DNA from: Pogostemon cablin
Lineage: Eukaryota > Streptophyta > Magnoliopsida > Lamiales > Lamiaceae
Reading direction: 5' to 3'
Assembly: GCA_023678885.1 (NCBI GenBank)
Contig: CM043013.1
Coordinates: 11,626,791 to 11,690,790, forward strand
DNA length: 64,000 nt
A program made the translations under genes and the position numbers. Shown here one piece after another: positions 34,079 through 44,885 of this stretch. How positions within the stretch are numbered: position 1 is the stretch's first letter; every line of letters starts with the position of its first letter. The notes under the pieces are model-generated. The model was not told the origin of the DNA, searched no databases, and saw only the letters and a list, made by a program, of their open reading frames with translations.

Positions 34079-34360
34079 CTCCCTCCGTCTCACACTTATA
34101 TTCACACTTTTCGTTTTCGTCCATCTCAGACTTATGTTCACCAATCAAAAAAGGAAATTTCACGTTAATCAACAATCTCAAAAGTTATCTTAATTTAAAA
34201 AATATCACTCTCATCTAATACACATAACATACTTTATAATTTATTTATTACCCAAAAATACCACAATGCCCCTAAAAATTCAATAAAATTGGTCAAAAAA
34301 CAACTTTTCTTAAACTCCGTATCTACAGTGTCAGCGAACTTAACTATGAGACGGAGGGAG
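34079..34360. mobile_element. Complete Stowaway MITE, 282 bp
   Basis: The left end is CTCCCTCCGTCTCACACTTA. The right end is the inverse of CTCCCTCCGTCTCATAGTTA. TA lies at 34077-34078 and 34361-34362. The interior phrase CCCCTAAAAATTCAATAAAA is shared with the remnant at 545-655. Confidence 0.9.
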
Positions 34361-34644
34361 TAGATAAAAAAATGTCTGAAATCAAAATCGTGATCAACAG
34401 TGAATTAATATTTTGATAATAAATTGTATGTGGATGATGTGTTGCGTTGAATTTATTGATTCATGAATAGTTCATAGCCAATTTTTTCATTTTATATTCG
34501 CTTACTACGCGGAGGCATCATGAGTTATTATTTTTTTTATAATAAAAATACTATTAAAAATATTTAATTATTATAAATTTATTCATAAAAATATTGTTTT
34601 CATTTTACACTTTGTATAAATATTATAATTCATAAATTTTTATA

Positions 34645-34844
34645 CTCCTTCGGGTTGAATGAATCCTTTTTCTTTTTATAAATGGATTAAATAATATATT
34701 ATTATTATTTAATTTATAGTGGGTGATTGTATTAGTGAATGTGTGAACCTCATATTTTAATTATATTAATGAATATGTATGAATCTAATGCGTGTCATGA
34801 CTTTTGGGGTGAAAAAATAGACTATTTAAAATGGATGGAGGGAG
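34645..34844. mobile_element. Stowaway-like MITE, about 200 bp
   Basis: The left end CTCCTTCGGGTTGAATGAAT and right end ATGGATGGAGGGAG are both flanked by TA. The terminal repeats are less well kept than in other copies. Confidence 0.65.
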
Positions 34845-36560
34845 TATATAATAAAATATCAGATAATATATATGTACAAATTCGATTAACTCAAATCAAA
34901 TGCTATTTACTTTCAATGAACTAATATGGATTAATTATTCAACTTTTTTTTTTCTATTCATAAACTTCTGCACTTAATACAATATCGTATTTTTGTTGTA
35001 TGATTGGTAGGTTGAGATGAAAAAAAAAAATAAAATTTGAAAAAATGACAAATCAGCAGGTTTTTTTTTTTTGGAGTTGACACCGGGCATAAGTAAAGAT
35101 TAATTAAAATGAAAGTGCATTTCAATTTTATTGAATTGATTAGATGTATATGTATTGTGTTTCTCACGGATGATGCACAATAAATTAATGAAGAAATTAG
35201 AAAGAGTTAAAATTGAGTATTAAAGTTTTCTAAATCTTAAACTTCTTGAATTAAAATTTAAATTAATAAAATAAAATTTATACGCTTTCATTCACGCATT
35301 TGAATACACACATTTGAATATATATGCATTTAGTGCGATATTTAAATTGAGTTAATACCTTGTAAAACTGGATACAGTATCTATATGTATAAATTTGTAT
35401 TTAACAGTGTATATAATATTTTTACATTCACATTTTCCTTTGTCATTTACTACTAGCTGATTCCAACTTTTTAGTATTGTTTTCGTAAAAAAAATAAATA
35501 ACAAAAAATCCGCTAACTTTTATTCATTAGTATACACTTTCACACTAAATATAATATAGAGATTCACTTAAAATATAGTTAGTTAGATTTGTTAAAAGAT
35601 TAATTAGCTGATTTTATTATTCATTTACGATCAATGCAAATTCTCCACTTTATTCGGATTCACGAATTCAAACTTGTGCATTCCCATTTCAGAACTCAAA
35701 CAGTAATGAATGAAAATATACTATATACAAATAAATAATAATTTATACACATTATAGAGATTTTTTTACAAAATTTCAGTTAATTTTAATTAAAAACTAA
35801 ACATAAAAAAATTATAGATTTATTAAAAATACATAAACATGGAGTAAAAACAATACAAATATGAGTGCATGCATACATTCGAATATATACACGGGTATAA
35901 ATTCTTAGATCAGTTACGAATATTTCATAATTAAATAATTCAAAGTAATCAAGTTTGAATGATAAGTGTTTCAGTTATATAAAAATTCATTAAAAATTAA
36001 ATTATCAAGATTTAAATTACGTAATTAAAAAAGTTACATGATAAAAAGTACAATAAATAAAGAAAGAGTATTTAGAAAAGGATTAAAAATAAATGGAACT
36101 CGTCTTCTTCAGAAACCAAGGACTTCGCGGGGGTCCCGTGTCTCACTTTTGCAATGGTTGGTTGCAGAAAAGGGAATTAGACCATTTGACTAAAAATTTC
36201 CCATGTAGATTAAAAAAGTATAATCGCATCACACATTGTGTGACAGGGTCATTTGAGTCATTTCACACAATCTTATATTTAATTTTATGAATGTACTAAT
36301 GACATAGTCGATAAAATCCAATTCATTCCGTTTATTCCCACGTGCTTAATTTGATTAGGAAGATTGTTTAATAAATGGGCTATTTTAACTATATTAACAA
36401 TCCAATATGATTTGGTCTCTTGTAATTTTATTTTGGGCCTAGATAATTTGCTAACCCATGGGCTTCAGTGTCAATGTCTTGAAAATAATAAAAAATATCT
36501 GCAGGCCCAATTGTGTGTTTCATAGTTATTTAAGTATTATTTAAAAGATTTTATAAATCA
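34845..36560. other. AT-rich intergenic DNA, no gene
   Basis: No protein or RNA gene was recognised. The phrase AAAATGACAAATCAGCAGG...GGAGTTGACACC at about 35040-35090 recurs at about 44330-44370, so it may be one end of an uncharacterised repeat. Confidence 0.4.
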
Positions 36561-36573
36561 TTATCGTATTAAA

Positions 36574-37054
36574 GGAATAATTACTAATAGGTACACACTT
36601 TGTACCCTTAATTACTACTAGATACATTGATTTAAAATAATTACTCTCACATACAAAATATTAAAGTAAAATATCAAATATAACCCCAAACCCCTAAACC
36701 CTCACCCACCGCCGGACCACCATCGGCCGCCAGCTGGCCGCCGGAATTCTGTCGGACCACCGACGGACAGTCCTCGGAGCGCTGCCGGACCTGACCACCG
36801 GCTGCCGGACGATCGCTGGAATTCTGCCGCCGCCGGAGCTTTGCCGGACCACCCCACTATTTTGCTGCATACACTTTTTTTTACTACACACACTTTCGCT
36901 GCACACGAACTTTTGCTGCACACAACATTTATGTGCAGCACATTGTAAGGGTAATATTGTAATATCACTATATATTTTGTAGTTAGTAGTAATATTTTTA
37001 TATGTTTGTATCTAATAGTAATTAAGATTTTTTTTTACCTAGTAGTAATCTCCC
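36574..37054. mobile_element. Mutator-type element with a GC-rich insert, 481 bp
   Basis: The 9-bp word CGTATTAAA flanks both sides (36565-36573 and 37055-37063). The inverted ends share ATTACTAATAGGTA/ATTACTACTAGGTA and, a few bases further in, CTTAATTACTACTAGATAC/CTTAATTACTATTAGATAC. The middle (36705-36860) is strongly GC-rich, with CCGCCGGA and TGCCGGACCACC words, unlike its surroundings. That is the pattern of a Pack-MULE that captured a gene piece. The piece is too short and repetitive for me to name. Confidence 0.65.
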
Positions 37055-37069
37055 CGTATTAAAATAGTA

Positions 37070-37289
37070 CTCCCTCCGTCCGCCTCAAAGGTGGATATTT
37101 ATTTTTTCACGTGGATTAAGGAGTATTATTATTTAATGTGTAGTTGATAGTTATATTAGTGGGGTGTGTGAGTCCCATAAATTTATTGTATTAGTGATGT
37201 GTGTGAGTTTCATATATTTAAAAGGAAAATGTGGATCTTTGATGCGGACGCCCAAAATACAAAATGTCCACCTTTTGGGCGTAGGATAG
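37070..37289. mobile_element. Stowaway MITE, right end decayed
   Basis: CTCCCTCCGTCCGCCTCAAAG opens the left end after TA. The right end GGGCGTAGGATAG is a mutated inverse. It inserted seven bases beyond the target duplication of the Mutator-type element. Confidence 0.7.
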
Positions 37290-37920
37290 TAATTCTTATA
37301 TTTAATCAATTTTGTGAATGCATACTAAGAACAGTTGCAAAGTGAGTTGTTAAAAATAAAGGCATGAGCTGCCACGCGTCCCCTATGGAAAAGAATGTAG
37401 TTCACGGGCTGTGAATTAGATTGGTCACGGGAACAAAATTCTAATAATTTCGTTTTGTCTTTTGCAAAAATTATTGAATCCCATAATATATGTTGTTTAT
37501 CAACTACCATTCATTTCGTATACCAAAGCAATTTTGATTTGCTGTTTTAATTCTGCCCTACCAACATAACATGCAATTTCATCCTCCCAAATCCCAAAAA
37601 CATCATAATCAATCGCCTTTTACTAACCTCTAATAAAAAAAATAATGGTAATTTATTTATTAGTACGTAGTATAAGATAAACAACTGATTTTAATTGGAT
37701 TTTGAAACGAGTGCACCGATTTATCTAGATAATCCAAACCGTTGGATCAAATTTTTATTTAATTCTAACCACTAAATAAAATAAAATAATTAAAAATAAA
37801 TACAATAACTACTCACTACATCCTATATTTACCCTTTAAACTCTCAAGTGCACCTGTGCACCCAGTGCACTCTAAAATAACCCTAAATTTAATGTCCAAT
37901 TTTATTGATTTGTAGAATAA
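37290..37920. other. Intergenic, no gene
   Basis: No coding domain was recognised. Around 37850 the words GTGCACCTGTGCACCCAGTGCAC form a small set of palindromes similar to the ends of the MITE at 61.1 kb. Confidence 0.4.
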
Positions 37921-37924
37921 TTTA

Positions 37925-38127
37925 CTCCCTCCATCCAACAGAAAGATCATCATTTTACTATATTAGACGTTCCATCCAAATATCCTCATTTCCCACTTTT
38001 AGTAAAAAGGTACCACATGTGGCCTATCACTCACTACTAATACAACTACCCACTACACATAAAATAATAATACTCCTTAATCTATGCACAAAAAGCAATC
38101 GGTGACGTTTGGGCGGGACGGAGGGAG
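37925..38127. mobile_element. Complete Stowaway MITE, 203 bp
   Basis: CTCCCTCCATCCAACAGAAAG on the left and the inverse of CTCCCTCCGTCCCGCCCAAAC on the right, with TA on both sides. Confidence 0.85.
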
Positions 38128-38153
38128 TAGTATTTTTAAAAAATAAACAAATA

Positions 38154-38383
38154 CTCCCTTTGTCCGTCGGAAAGGTATACATTTTGCTATTTCGGACGTT
38201 CGCATCAAAGATATACATTTTTCTTTTTTAACATATGGGACCCACACACATCACTAATACATTTAATATATGGGATCCACACACCCCACTGATACAACTA
38301 CTTACTATACATACATTAAATGATAATACTGCTTAATCCACGTGCAAAAAGCAAATGTATACCTATTGGGCGGACATATGGAG
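38154..38383. mobile_element. Complete Stowaway MITE, 230 bp
   Basis: The left end is CTCCCTTTGTCCGTCGGAAAG and the right end is the inverse of CTCCATATGTCCGCCCAATAG. TA flanks both ends. It lies only 26 bp from the previous copy. Confidence 0.8.
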
Positions 38384-38604
38384 TAAATAATAAAATAAGT
38401 AATGTGAGTTAGGTGAAAATATCATTTTTGAAAATAGACAAATTCTCTTGTGAGACGGATCGACCCGTCACTAAAGTATGCTAATTATATAGTTAAAGTA
38501 TGTCTAATGGTTATTAAAGTATATTTTCTAAAGTATGCTGAATCGTGCATTAAAGTATGATTTTAGATTTTATAATTTAATTTATTATTAACATACTTTA
38601 ACTA

Positions 38605-39720
38605 GAGTTAAATTCATTTAGTCCAATAGGAATTGACTTGGTCGATTTCAGCCCCAAGATAGATATTTTTTCAATTTAGTCCGTAACTATGTTATTTGAT
38701 CGATTTATGAACAATTTCTGCCGGAACCTCAATTTCTACCGAAAAAAGTCCACGTGCAGCGCACATGATCGCACGATTTAGGGGAATCCGGTGCACTTCC
38801 TGAGAGAGGCAATAAGGCCTCCATAGACAAGTATGAATGCTTGAAATGGCTGGATTCGCACGGACCAGCCTCTATTGTGTACGTTTGTCTTTGGAGCTTA
38901 TCACATTTATCCACTCCATAGATGATACAGCTCAGGTCGGGCCTGGAGGCATCAAACCACCCATTCGTGTGGGTGATCAGAAACCTGTCGGATGAGCTGA
39001 AAACATGGCTGTCTGAAAATGAATTAGAGGAAAGAAACAAGAGAAGGGGGTTGGTGTACAGGGGTGGGCACCACAGGTGCTCATTCTATCGCATCCTTCC
39101 GTTGGTTTGTTCGTGACGCACTGTGGGTGGAACTCGACTATGGAAGGAGTCACGGTGGGGCTGCCATTGATAACGTGGCCAATGTTTGCGGAGCAGTTCT
39201 GCAACAAGAAGTTCATCGTGAATGTGATCAAGACAAGGGTGAGGGTGGGAATGGAGTTGCCGGAGATGTTAGGACAAGAGAAAGTGGGAGTGCAGGTGAA
39301 AAGTGAGGATGTGAAGAGTACGATCGATGAGGTGATGGATAGAGTAGAAGAAAGAAGAGAGAGGAGAGAGAGAGCTCGGAAGGTGGCAGAGATGGCGAAG
39401 AATGGGGGTCGTCTTATCGGAACATGATGGAGCTGATACACGATGTGGTGGAGCAGCAATCAAAGTTGGACGAAACTAATTCTTCTGAAATTATAATAAA
39501 GTAGAAATAACAACACGCCCAACACATGACCGCATGATTAGGAAGTGCGCTGGATTCCCCCAAATCGTGCGGCACCGCACGTGGATTTTTTTTGGCAGAA
39601 ATTGGGATTCCGGCATAAATCGATCAAATAACATAGTTACGGGACTAAATTAAAAAAATATCTATTTTGGGACTGAAATCGACCAAGTCAATTGTGGGAC
39701 TAAAAATGAATTTAACTCCT
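38605..39720. mobile_element. Pack-MULE carrying a glycosyltransferase fragment, 1116 bp
   Basis: The 9-bp duplication CTTTAACTA flanks it exactly (38596-38604 and 39721-39729). The ends are GAGTTAAATTC and its inverse. The terminal inverted repeats extend for about 190 bp, with TTGACTTGGTCGATTTCAG and AACTATGTTATTTGATCGAT on both sides. Long inverted repeats with 9-bp duplications define Mutator-like elements. The interior is derived from a gene rather than a transposase. It sits inside a different Mutator-type MITE. Confidence 0.88.
38808..39503 (+). pseudogene. UDP-glycosyltransferase fragment (UGT73-like, C-terminal half)
   Basis: The plus strand reads GNKASIDKYECLKWLDSHG, VYVCLWSLSHLSTP, a stop, then LEASNHPFVWVIRN and LKTWLSENELEERNKRRGLV. 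After a one-base deletion at about 39064 it continues WAPQVLILSHPSVG (frame opening LILSHP at 39080), FVTHCGWNSTMEGVTVGLP, TWPMFAEQFCNKKFIVNVIK. A second deletion near 39408 shifts to SSYRNMMELIHDVVEQQ. This is the sugar-donor PSPG box with its HCGWNS core, Glu and the WPMFAEQ end. Intact enzymes transfer sugar from UDP-sugars to small metabolites in the cytosol. The N-terminal acceptor domain is missing. A stop and two frameshifts make it dead. Confidence 0.9.
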
Positions 39721-39814
39721 TTAACTACAATTAAACATACTTTATCTATACAATAAGCATACTTTAGTGAACCCATCTCACACCCGTCTCACAAGAGAGT
39801 ATCTCTTGAAAATA

Positions 39815-40290
39815 TGTCAAGTGAGATCATCTTTTCTATTTATTAATCGTATGTCACGTGTCACAATTATTTTCTAAAATACCATTAAATGTTGAAGAGT
39901 TTATAGTATAGTATTCTTATAGAAAAATATATTATGAAATATGAGAAGAAATATAATATGGTATATAATATAAAATATGAGAAGAAATATAATATGGTAT
40001 AGGAGATTCGTACCGATAATATAATGCATGACAAACTAAGAAAAAAAAGTTAAACTCGAGCTTCCACATATAAGTCAATACTTGAATTTTAGCTATTGGG
40101 TCAACTTCACAGACTCACAATCCTCCGTTTTCAAACGTGAAGTTTTTTTTATTATTGCAAAGCTAATTATTCAACAGCAGCCTAATAATCACAAATGAAG
40201 TATTCATAGTAACATCAAATTGGTTGGAAAACTAAGATTCACTTTTTATTCAGAAGACATATGCATATGCATAAAGTAATGAAGAATAAA
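39815..40290. other. Intergenic, no clear feature
   Basis: A short duplication (GAGAAGAAATATAATATGGTA occurs twice, about 30 bp apart, near 39940-39985). No gene was recognised. Confidence 0.4.
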
Positions 40291-40625
40291 GTACTTACCA
40301 AATAAATTATAGTAACTTAGCTGAACAACAATTCTTCTCACTTTATTTCCAAGTACAGAACCATAGTCCTTAGCAAGATAAAAAGACATTCAACAGTAAT
40401 TTTCAATTCTAAATTTTTCAACAATAGACATAATCTAATTATGAAAAATAGACATAAAATACTAAGAAATGAAGAGTACTGAGAAAAAGATGAATACAAA
40501 TTATCAAGAATTTATTTCTCACTCGCGCAATATCTTAATCACTTCTCTAAGACACTAAGTAAATACAGTGGCCCAAAAAGAATCATTACCGATTGTACTG
40601 ATCTTAATTCATAGCAATTGATTAC

Positions 40626-40700
40626 CTTTTTTGGATCTCCACCTTTATCAGCATGATTCTTAGTGGCAGATTTACAATAAGACTTCTTTAGATCATCCTA
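40626..40700 (-). pseudogene. DnaJ J-domain exon fragment, HPD changed to HAD
   Basis: Between an AG acceptor and a GTAATC donor the minus strand reads DDLKKSYCKSATKNHADKGG and then DPKK. This matches the J-domain exon of plant DnaJ co-chaperones of the ATJ2/ATJ3 type, where the sequence around the catalytic loop is K-N-H-P-D-K-G-G-D-P-E-K. The Pro of HPD is Ala here. HPD is essential for stimulating Hsp70 ATPase, so this copy could not work. The downstream Gly/Phe and zinc-finger exons were not found. Confidence 0.7.
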
Positions 40701-41789
40701 CGTAATTCAACGGTTTTAAAAGACAATGGGAGCCACCTAAAAGCGATGTGAGTATTTCACCAAAATAATATATGCTTAACTATGGGCTTGTTTGGGATCG
40801 AAGACCAAGTAAAGGGTTGATGTGATGTTTTAACTTTCATTTATTTTAAATAATCCAACTTGCAGAATATGTGTATTCGGTGTCATACCATTCTCCATTC
40901 AAATCTTTCTATGAAGTCACAACCTACGTAAAGATATGAAATCATAAATTACCCTGGAAACATGTGAGAATTTTGATTAATATATTCAAACACAATCCCC
41001 TGTAATATAATTGCAAAATGGACATGTAAAACAGACGTGAATGGACTCAAAAAGTTTGATTAATAAACTTGAATCAGATCAAGCGTACCTTAGTTGCATT
41101 TTGCCCAAAAACATCTTCAGCATTAACAATTGAAATACAAATTGTATTTGCAACTCTTATAGCAACACCTCTTTCAGAGATCTATCTCACTATAATTATT
41201 CAGATGATCATTCGATTGTTCTTGTATTATCTGAAGATAAAAAATAGTCAAAACACTATATTCTATAGTTAAAAGTAAAAAGAATAAGTAACTAATACTG
41301 TGAATGAAAACTCACATGCATCTTTTGTAGTAAAAATTTTACCACAAACATTTCGAAACGTATTACGGTGGAATTCTAAGCAGACACTTCTAAGAGTCAT
41401 TTTGACAAAGGGTTTGTCTTCTCTCCACCCTAGACTCTCATATCTTATGATTACGGGAGAACACAATGTAGCTACTAAATCATAATAATCTTTTCTACAA
41501 ATAAACAATGATTTAAAACATACAATATATAAGATAATTGAGTAAAGACGAATATAAGATCACATGCAAAGCAAGATCATTGAGGGAGATGACTGGTTAA
41601 TGGAGCCACTTATGTATCTCTCTCTAAGTATAGGCAGACAAAGCTCCAAATTTTTACAGTTTAATGGAGCCACTTATATCTACTAATGTATAAATCTGAA
41701 ACGGAATTTTAGTAAAAGGATAAACATAAATTTTAGATAAAAAACCTTAAATTATAACAAAGAGAAAATAAAAAGAACCATACAATAAG

Positions 41790-43734
41790 TGATGCGCGTT
41801 TTCTTTGCACGCAAAATTAATCCCCAAGTATTAAGGATATTAATTGCAGCTTAAGTAAACGACCAAGTGAATTATCGAACCCAAAGGATGACGTATTATC
41901 AATTTAATTATTAACTAAATTAATTAAGATAAGATGACAATAAGATTGAGGTATGGAATTATTAACTACTAGACAATTAATTAAAATAATAAATAAAATA
42001 AAATAAACACTAGAAGAATTACGAAAGTAGATCAAGTAGGAGAATAGGTAGCTCTAGGATAATCTTGTTTCACTCATTAATCTCCCTTTCGTGTGTCAAT
42101 GTCCGACTCTACCTTGTGGAATATAAATGCATCACTAAGTCATAAAAATATACTCTATAGACACAAGTAAATATGCGTGTAACACGTGTGAATAACCTTG
42201 GAGTAAGAGATATAATTTTACCCCCCTTTCTAGGTATTATCTGTATCAATTATTTTCCCCTAGGATTGGTACTCTAACCCGATATGATCTCCCTTTATAG
42301 GTACTATAAAATTAATCTCTTTATCCTACTTATCAACCTGAATCCAATTCAATTAATAAGTGTTCATATAAGATAGTTCTAATGAAATTTCGGAGTCCCC
42401 TTACTTAGAATCATAACATGAAATCTTGTTCAGCAGTGAACGCGCTCAATCAATAACCAAGATGAACATTCAGACTCTATTCAACAGTTAATGATGCACA
42501 CAACAATTCAGAGTATGAATTAAAAATGCATAGTCATATATAAATTAAACCACAAGTGTTGTACGAGTATACACACGAAAGTTCAATTAATTCATAAGAA
42601 TTTTCAAAACCCTAATTCTACCAAAAAGGCCCTAGCCCATGATGTTGCGAAGAACAATCATGGGGGTTTGATAGATCTTAATCATATATCTAGAAAATAC
42701 AAGATAAATTAGGAAATGAAGAAAACCATAGATGTGGGCATCGTCGCGTCCTTCTCCGTCTCGAATCCTCCTCTTGGTTCTTCTCTTGATTCCACAGACG
42801 AATCTTCAAAGTAATGGATGGATGGAGGAAAGGATGTGGATGATGGTTGGGGGGTGTAGGATGATTGTGTTGTGTTTTCAATCTAATCTAATCCAATGAT
42901 AATAATGTGAACTACATCCCCTTTTATACTTATGAGCTCTCCTTATGGGCCTTGGATGAGCTTTTACTTGAGACATACGTCAAATTTGGCTAAAAAAACC
43001 TAAAATATCAAAAATATCACAAGCGCAATTCTGTTCGACCAGACCTTCCTTGGTCGAGCAAAATCTCCTGGTCGTACGTTGGTCGAACAGCCCTTCTGTA
43101 AGTTTTCACACATTTTGTTCGACCAGAACTTTCTTGTTCGACCTGATTTCTGCTGGTCAAACGGACTCCATTGGTTGAGCAAGCTTGCACAGTCTCACTG
43201 TTTCGCATATAACTTCCAAATTCGACCTCCGATTTGAGTAATTCTTATGCTCACGCGATCATCTCTTCCTTGGCTTTCTATCCATATAAGGAAATCACAG
43301 AAACTCTAATATTTGAAGGTGTAAAAAGCCATTCAAAATAGAACAATCATTCTGTTCTGCACAGCTTGCGCGACATCACTACTTTGATCATAACTTTCTT
43401 GTTTGGAATCCGATTGGGGTGTTATTTATGCTAAAATGACCTTCTCTTATGTGGCTTTCCAACCATATATCTAACTTCTAATTTAGAGTTTTACAAGAAT
43501 ACAGAAAAATTACATAAATTGGATGTGTATTTTTCAGCATCATTGCACAAATTGCACATTTTCTCCAACTTTGCACTTCTAATCCTTTTTCCACCTAAAA
43601 CACAACAAAATACCTCAAATGCACATTTTCTCAAATATATTGAATATAAGATACTTGTTCTAATATATGACAATAATTCTCATCAACAAGGTGTTAAATT
43701 GGATACTAAAACACATTTATTTTCACTCTCAACA
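41790..43734 (-). mobile_element. Solo LTR related to the 50-59 kb element, 1945 bp
   Basis: The plus-strand ends are TGATGCGCGTTTTC and CACTCTCAACA. The inverse of the latter, TGTTGAGAGTG, corresponds to the LTR start TGATGAGAGTG of element B. The 5-bp duplication ATAAG lies at 41785-41789 and 43735-43739. Blocks matching element B's LTR in reverse occur throughout (the AATTAATCCCCAAGTAT end, the GACCAAGTG.ATTATCGAACCC block, the leader with TATAAAAG at about 42920-42927, and GTTCGACC clusters at 43025-43165). No internal domain is present, so it arose by LTR-LTR recombination. Confidence 0.85.
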
Positions 43735-44060
43735 ATAAGCAACAATCATCTCCTTCACAAATTGCAACACGAATCCCTCATAATTGAGATGAACACGAAT
43801 CCCTCAACATCTCCGACCAGATATATAAAGTCAATCAACTTGCGATAATTAAATTGTGAATACCAAAAATCGTACACCACGTTTACGATAACAAAAATCT
43901 TCAAAGTGATAGCTTACCTCCATAGAAAAAGAGAAGAGTTCTAGAAATGAAAATGGGTAGCGAATTACAAAAGACACCCATCAATTTCCAAGATTCGAGC
44001 AGAATATATTATATACTTCCATTTGAGGACATGAATTAGCCTCACGATTTTGTAGAAGGG

Positions 44061-44880
44061 GGGAGATTTGTAAATCGAGGAAGGGTAGAAGAACAGTTAT
44101 CCAATTATTAGACAGCAGTGTCTAATGAGGAAAATGAATCTTGTTAGATCGGCAATAACGGGTGAGAGGAATAGAAATGCCATTTCCAAAAAGATAGATA
44201 GAGTGGTGTGGTTAATGGTGTCATAAGTGCGGTAATAATAAATTCATTTAAGCAAAATGCATCAAGAGTCTGAAAAAAAAACGCATCAAGAATTGAAGAA
44301 AAAAATCAAAAATACAAAAATCTAGAAAAATGACAAATCAACAGATGTTTTTTATGGAGTTGACACCTGGCAGAATGAAACCTTTGTTTAGTAGTATAAA
44401 GATGCTTTGTTTTATGTATCTGAAAGAATTTCTGAAAATATACCATTAATTAGTACAATTTAATTTAAAATATACCATCCAGCATAATTTTTTTAATTAA
44501 TATATACTTAGTTGTAAGTAGAGTTGCACATATAGTCGCTTGCATCATTGCACATATATCAGTAAAAAAAACTTGTGTATGATTGTGTATATAGTTGTGT
44601 TTATTGTCACATGAAAAAAATTGTGTATGAAGTCGCATGTGTTGTTACATGAGTAGTCGCATTGAGGGTTTGCTTGAAAATTTGTGTATGAAATCACATT
44701 TTATTTATCAACCCTACCAATTTTATTTATTTTTATACTTTATTCATCATTTTAACAACTAATTATTTACTTTTTCTATTTAATTTTCACATACTTTTTC
44801 TTACATTATATATTTAAAAGATATCCCCACACTATCAATCTCTAATAAAGTTTATGAAGGTCGTAAAAAGCTTTTTTCGC
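44061..44880. other. Intergenic, no gene
   Basis: It includes the AAAATGACAAATCAACAG...GGAGTTGACACC phrase (about 44330-44370) also seen near 35.05 kb, and short repeats of TTGTGTATGA and GTCGCAT at 44520-44700. No coding domain was found. Confidence 0.4.
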
Positions 44881-44885
44881 AATTT

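Larger units (their letters stand above)
38437..39805. mobile_element. Mutator-type MITE split by a Pack-MULE
   Basis: The 9-bp duplication TTGAAAATA lies at 38428-38436 and 39806-39814. The ends share TCTTGTGAGACGG inverted, as in the related copy at 2089-2368. Without the inner insertion the element is about 244 bp. The subterminal words GTCACTAAAGTATGCT and AGCATACTTTAGTGA are an inverted pair. Confidence 0.75.
40300..44060 (-). pseudogene. Gene-like mosaic with exon/intron structure, mostly unrecognised
   Basis: On the minus strand several short open stretches end in good splice donors. These are ATGGAG|GTAAGC at about 43921, a 60-residue stretch (CSPVIIRYESLGWREDK, SVCLEFHRNTFRNVCG) ending at GTGAGT near 41330, ERGVAIRVANTICISIVNAE ending at GTACGC near 41089, a J-domain exon at 40626-40700, and DYGSVLGNKVRRIVVQLSYY ending at GTAAGT near 40305. 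A solo LTR fills the first intervening region. Except for the J-domain piece I do not recognise these. They could be one decayed multi-exon gene, or unrelated exons joined by a Helitron or MULE. Confidence 0.35.

Noticed and set aside
36694..36968. Two overlapping Arg/Gly/Pro-rich minus frames
   Set aside because: They arise from the CCGCCGGA-type repeats inside the Mutator-type element, with no domain.
41069..41272. 67-codon plus frame
   Set aside because: The opposite strand carries an exon-like stretch with a splice donor there, and the plus frame has no domain.
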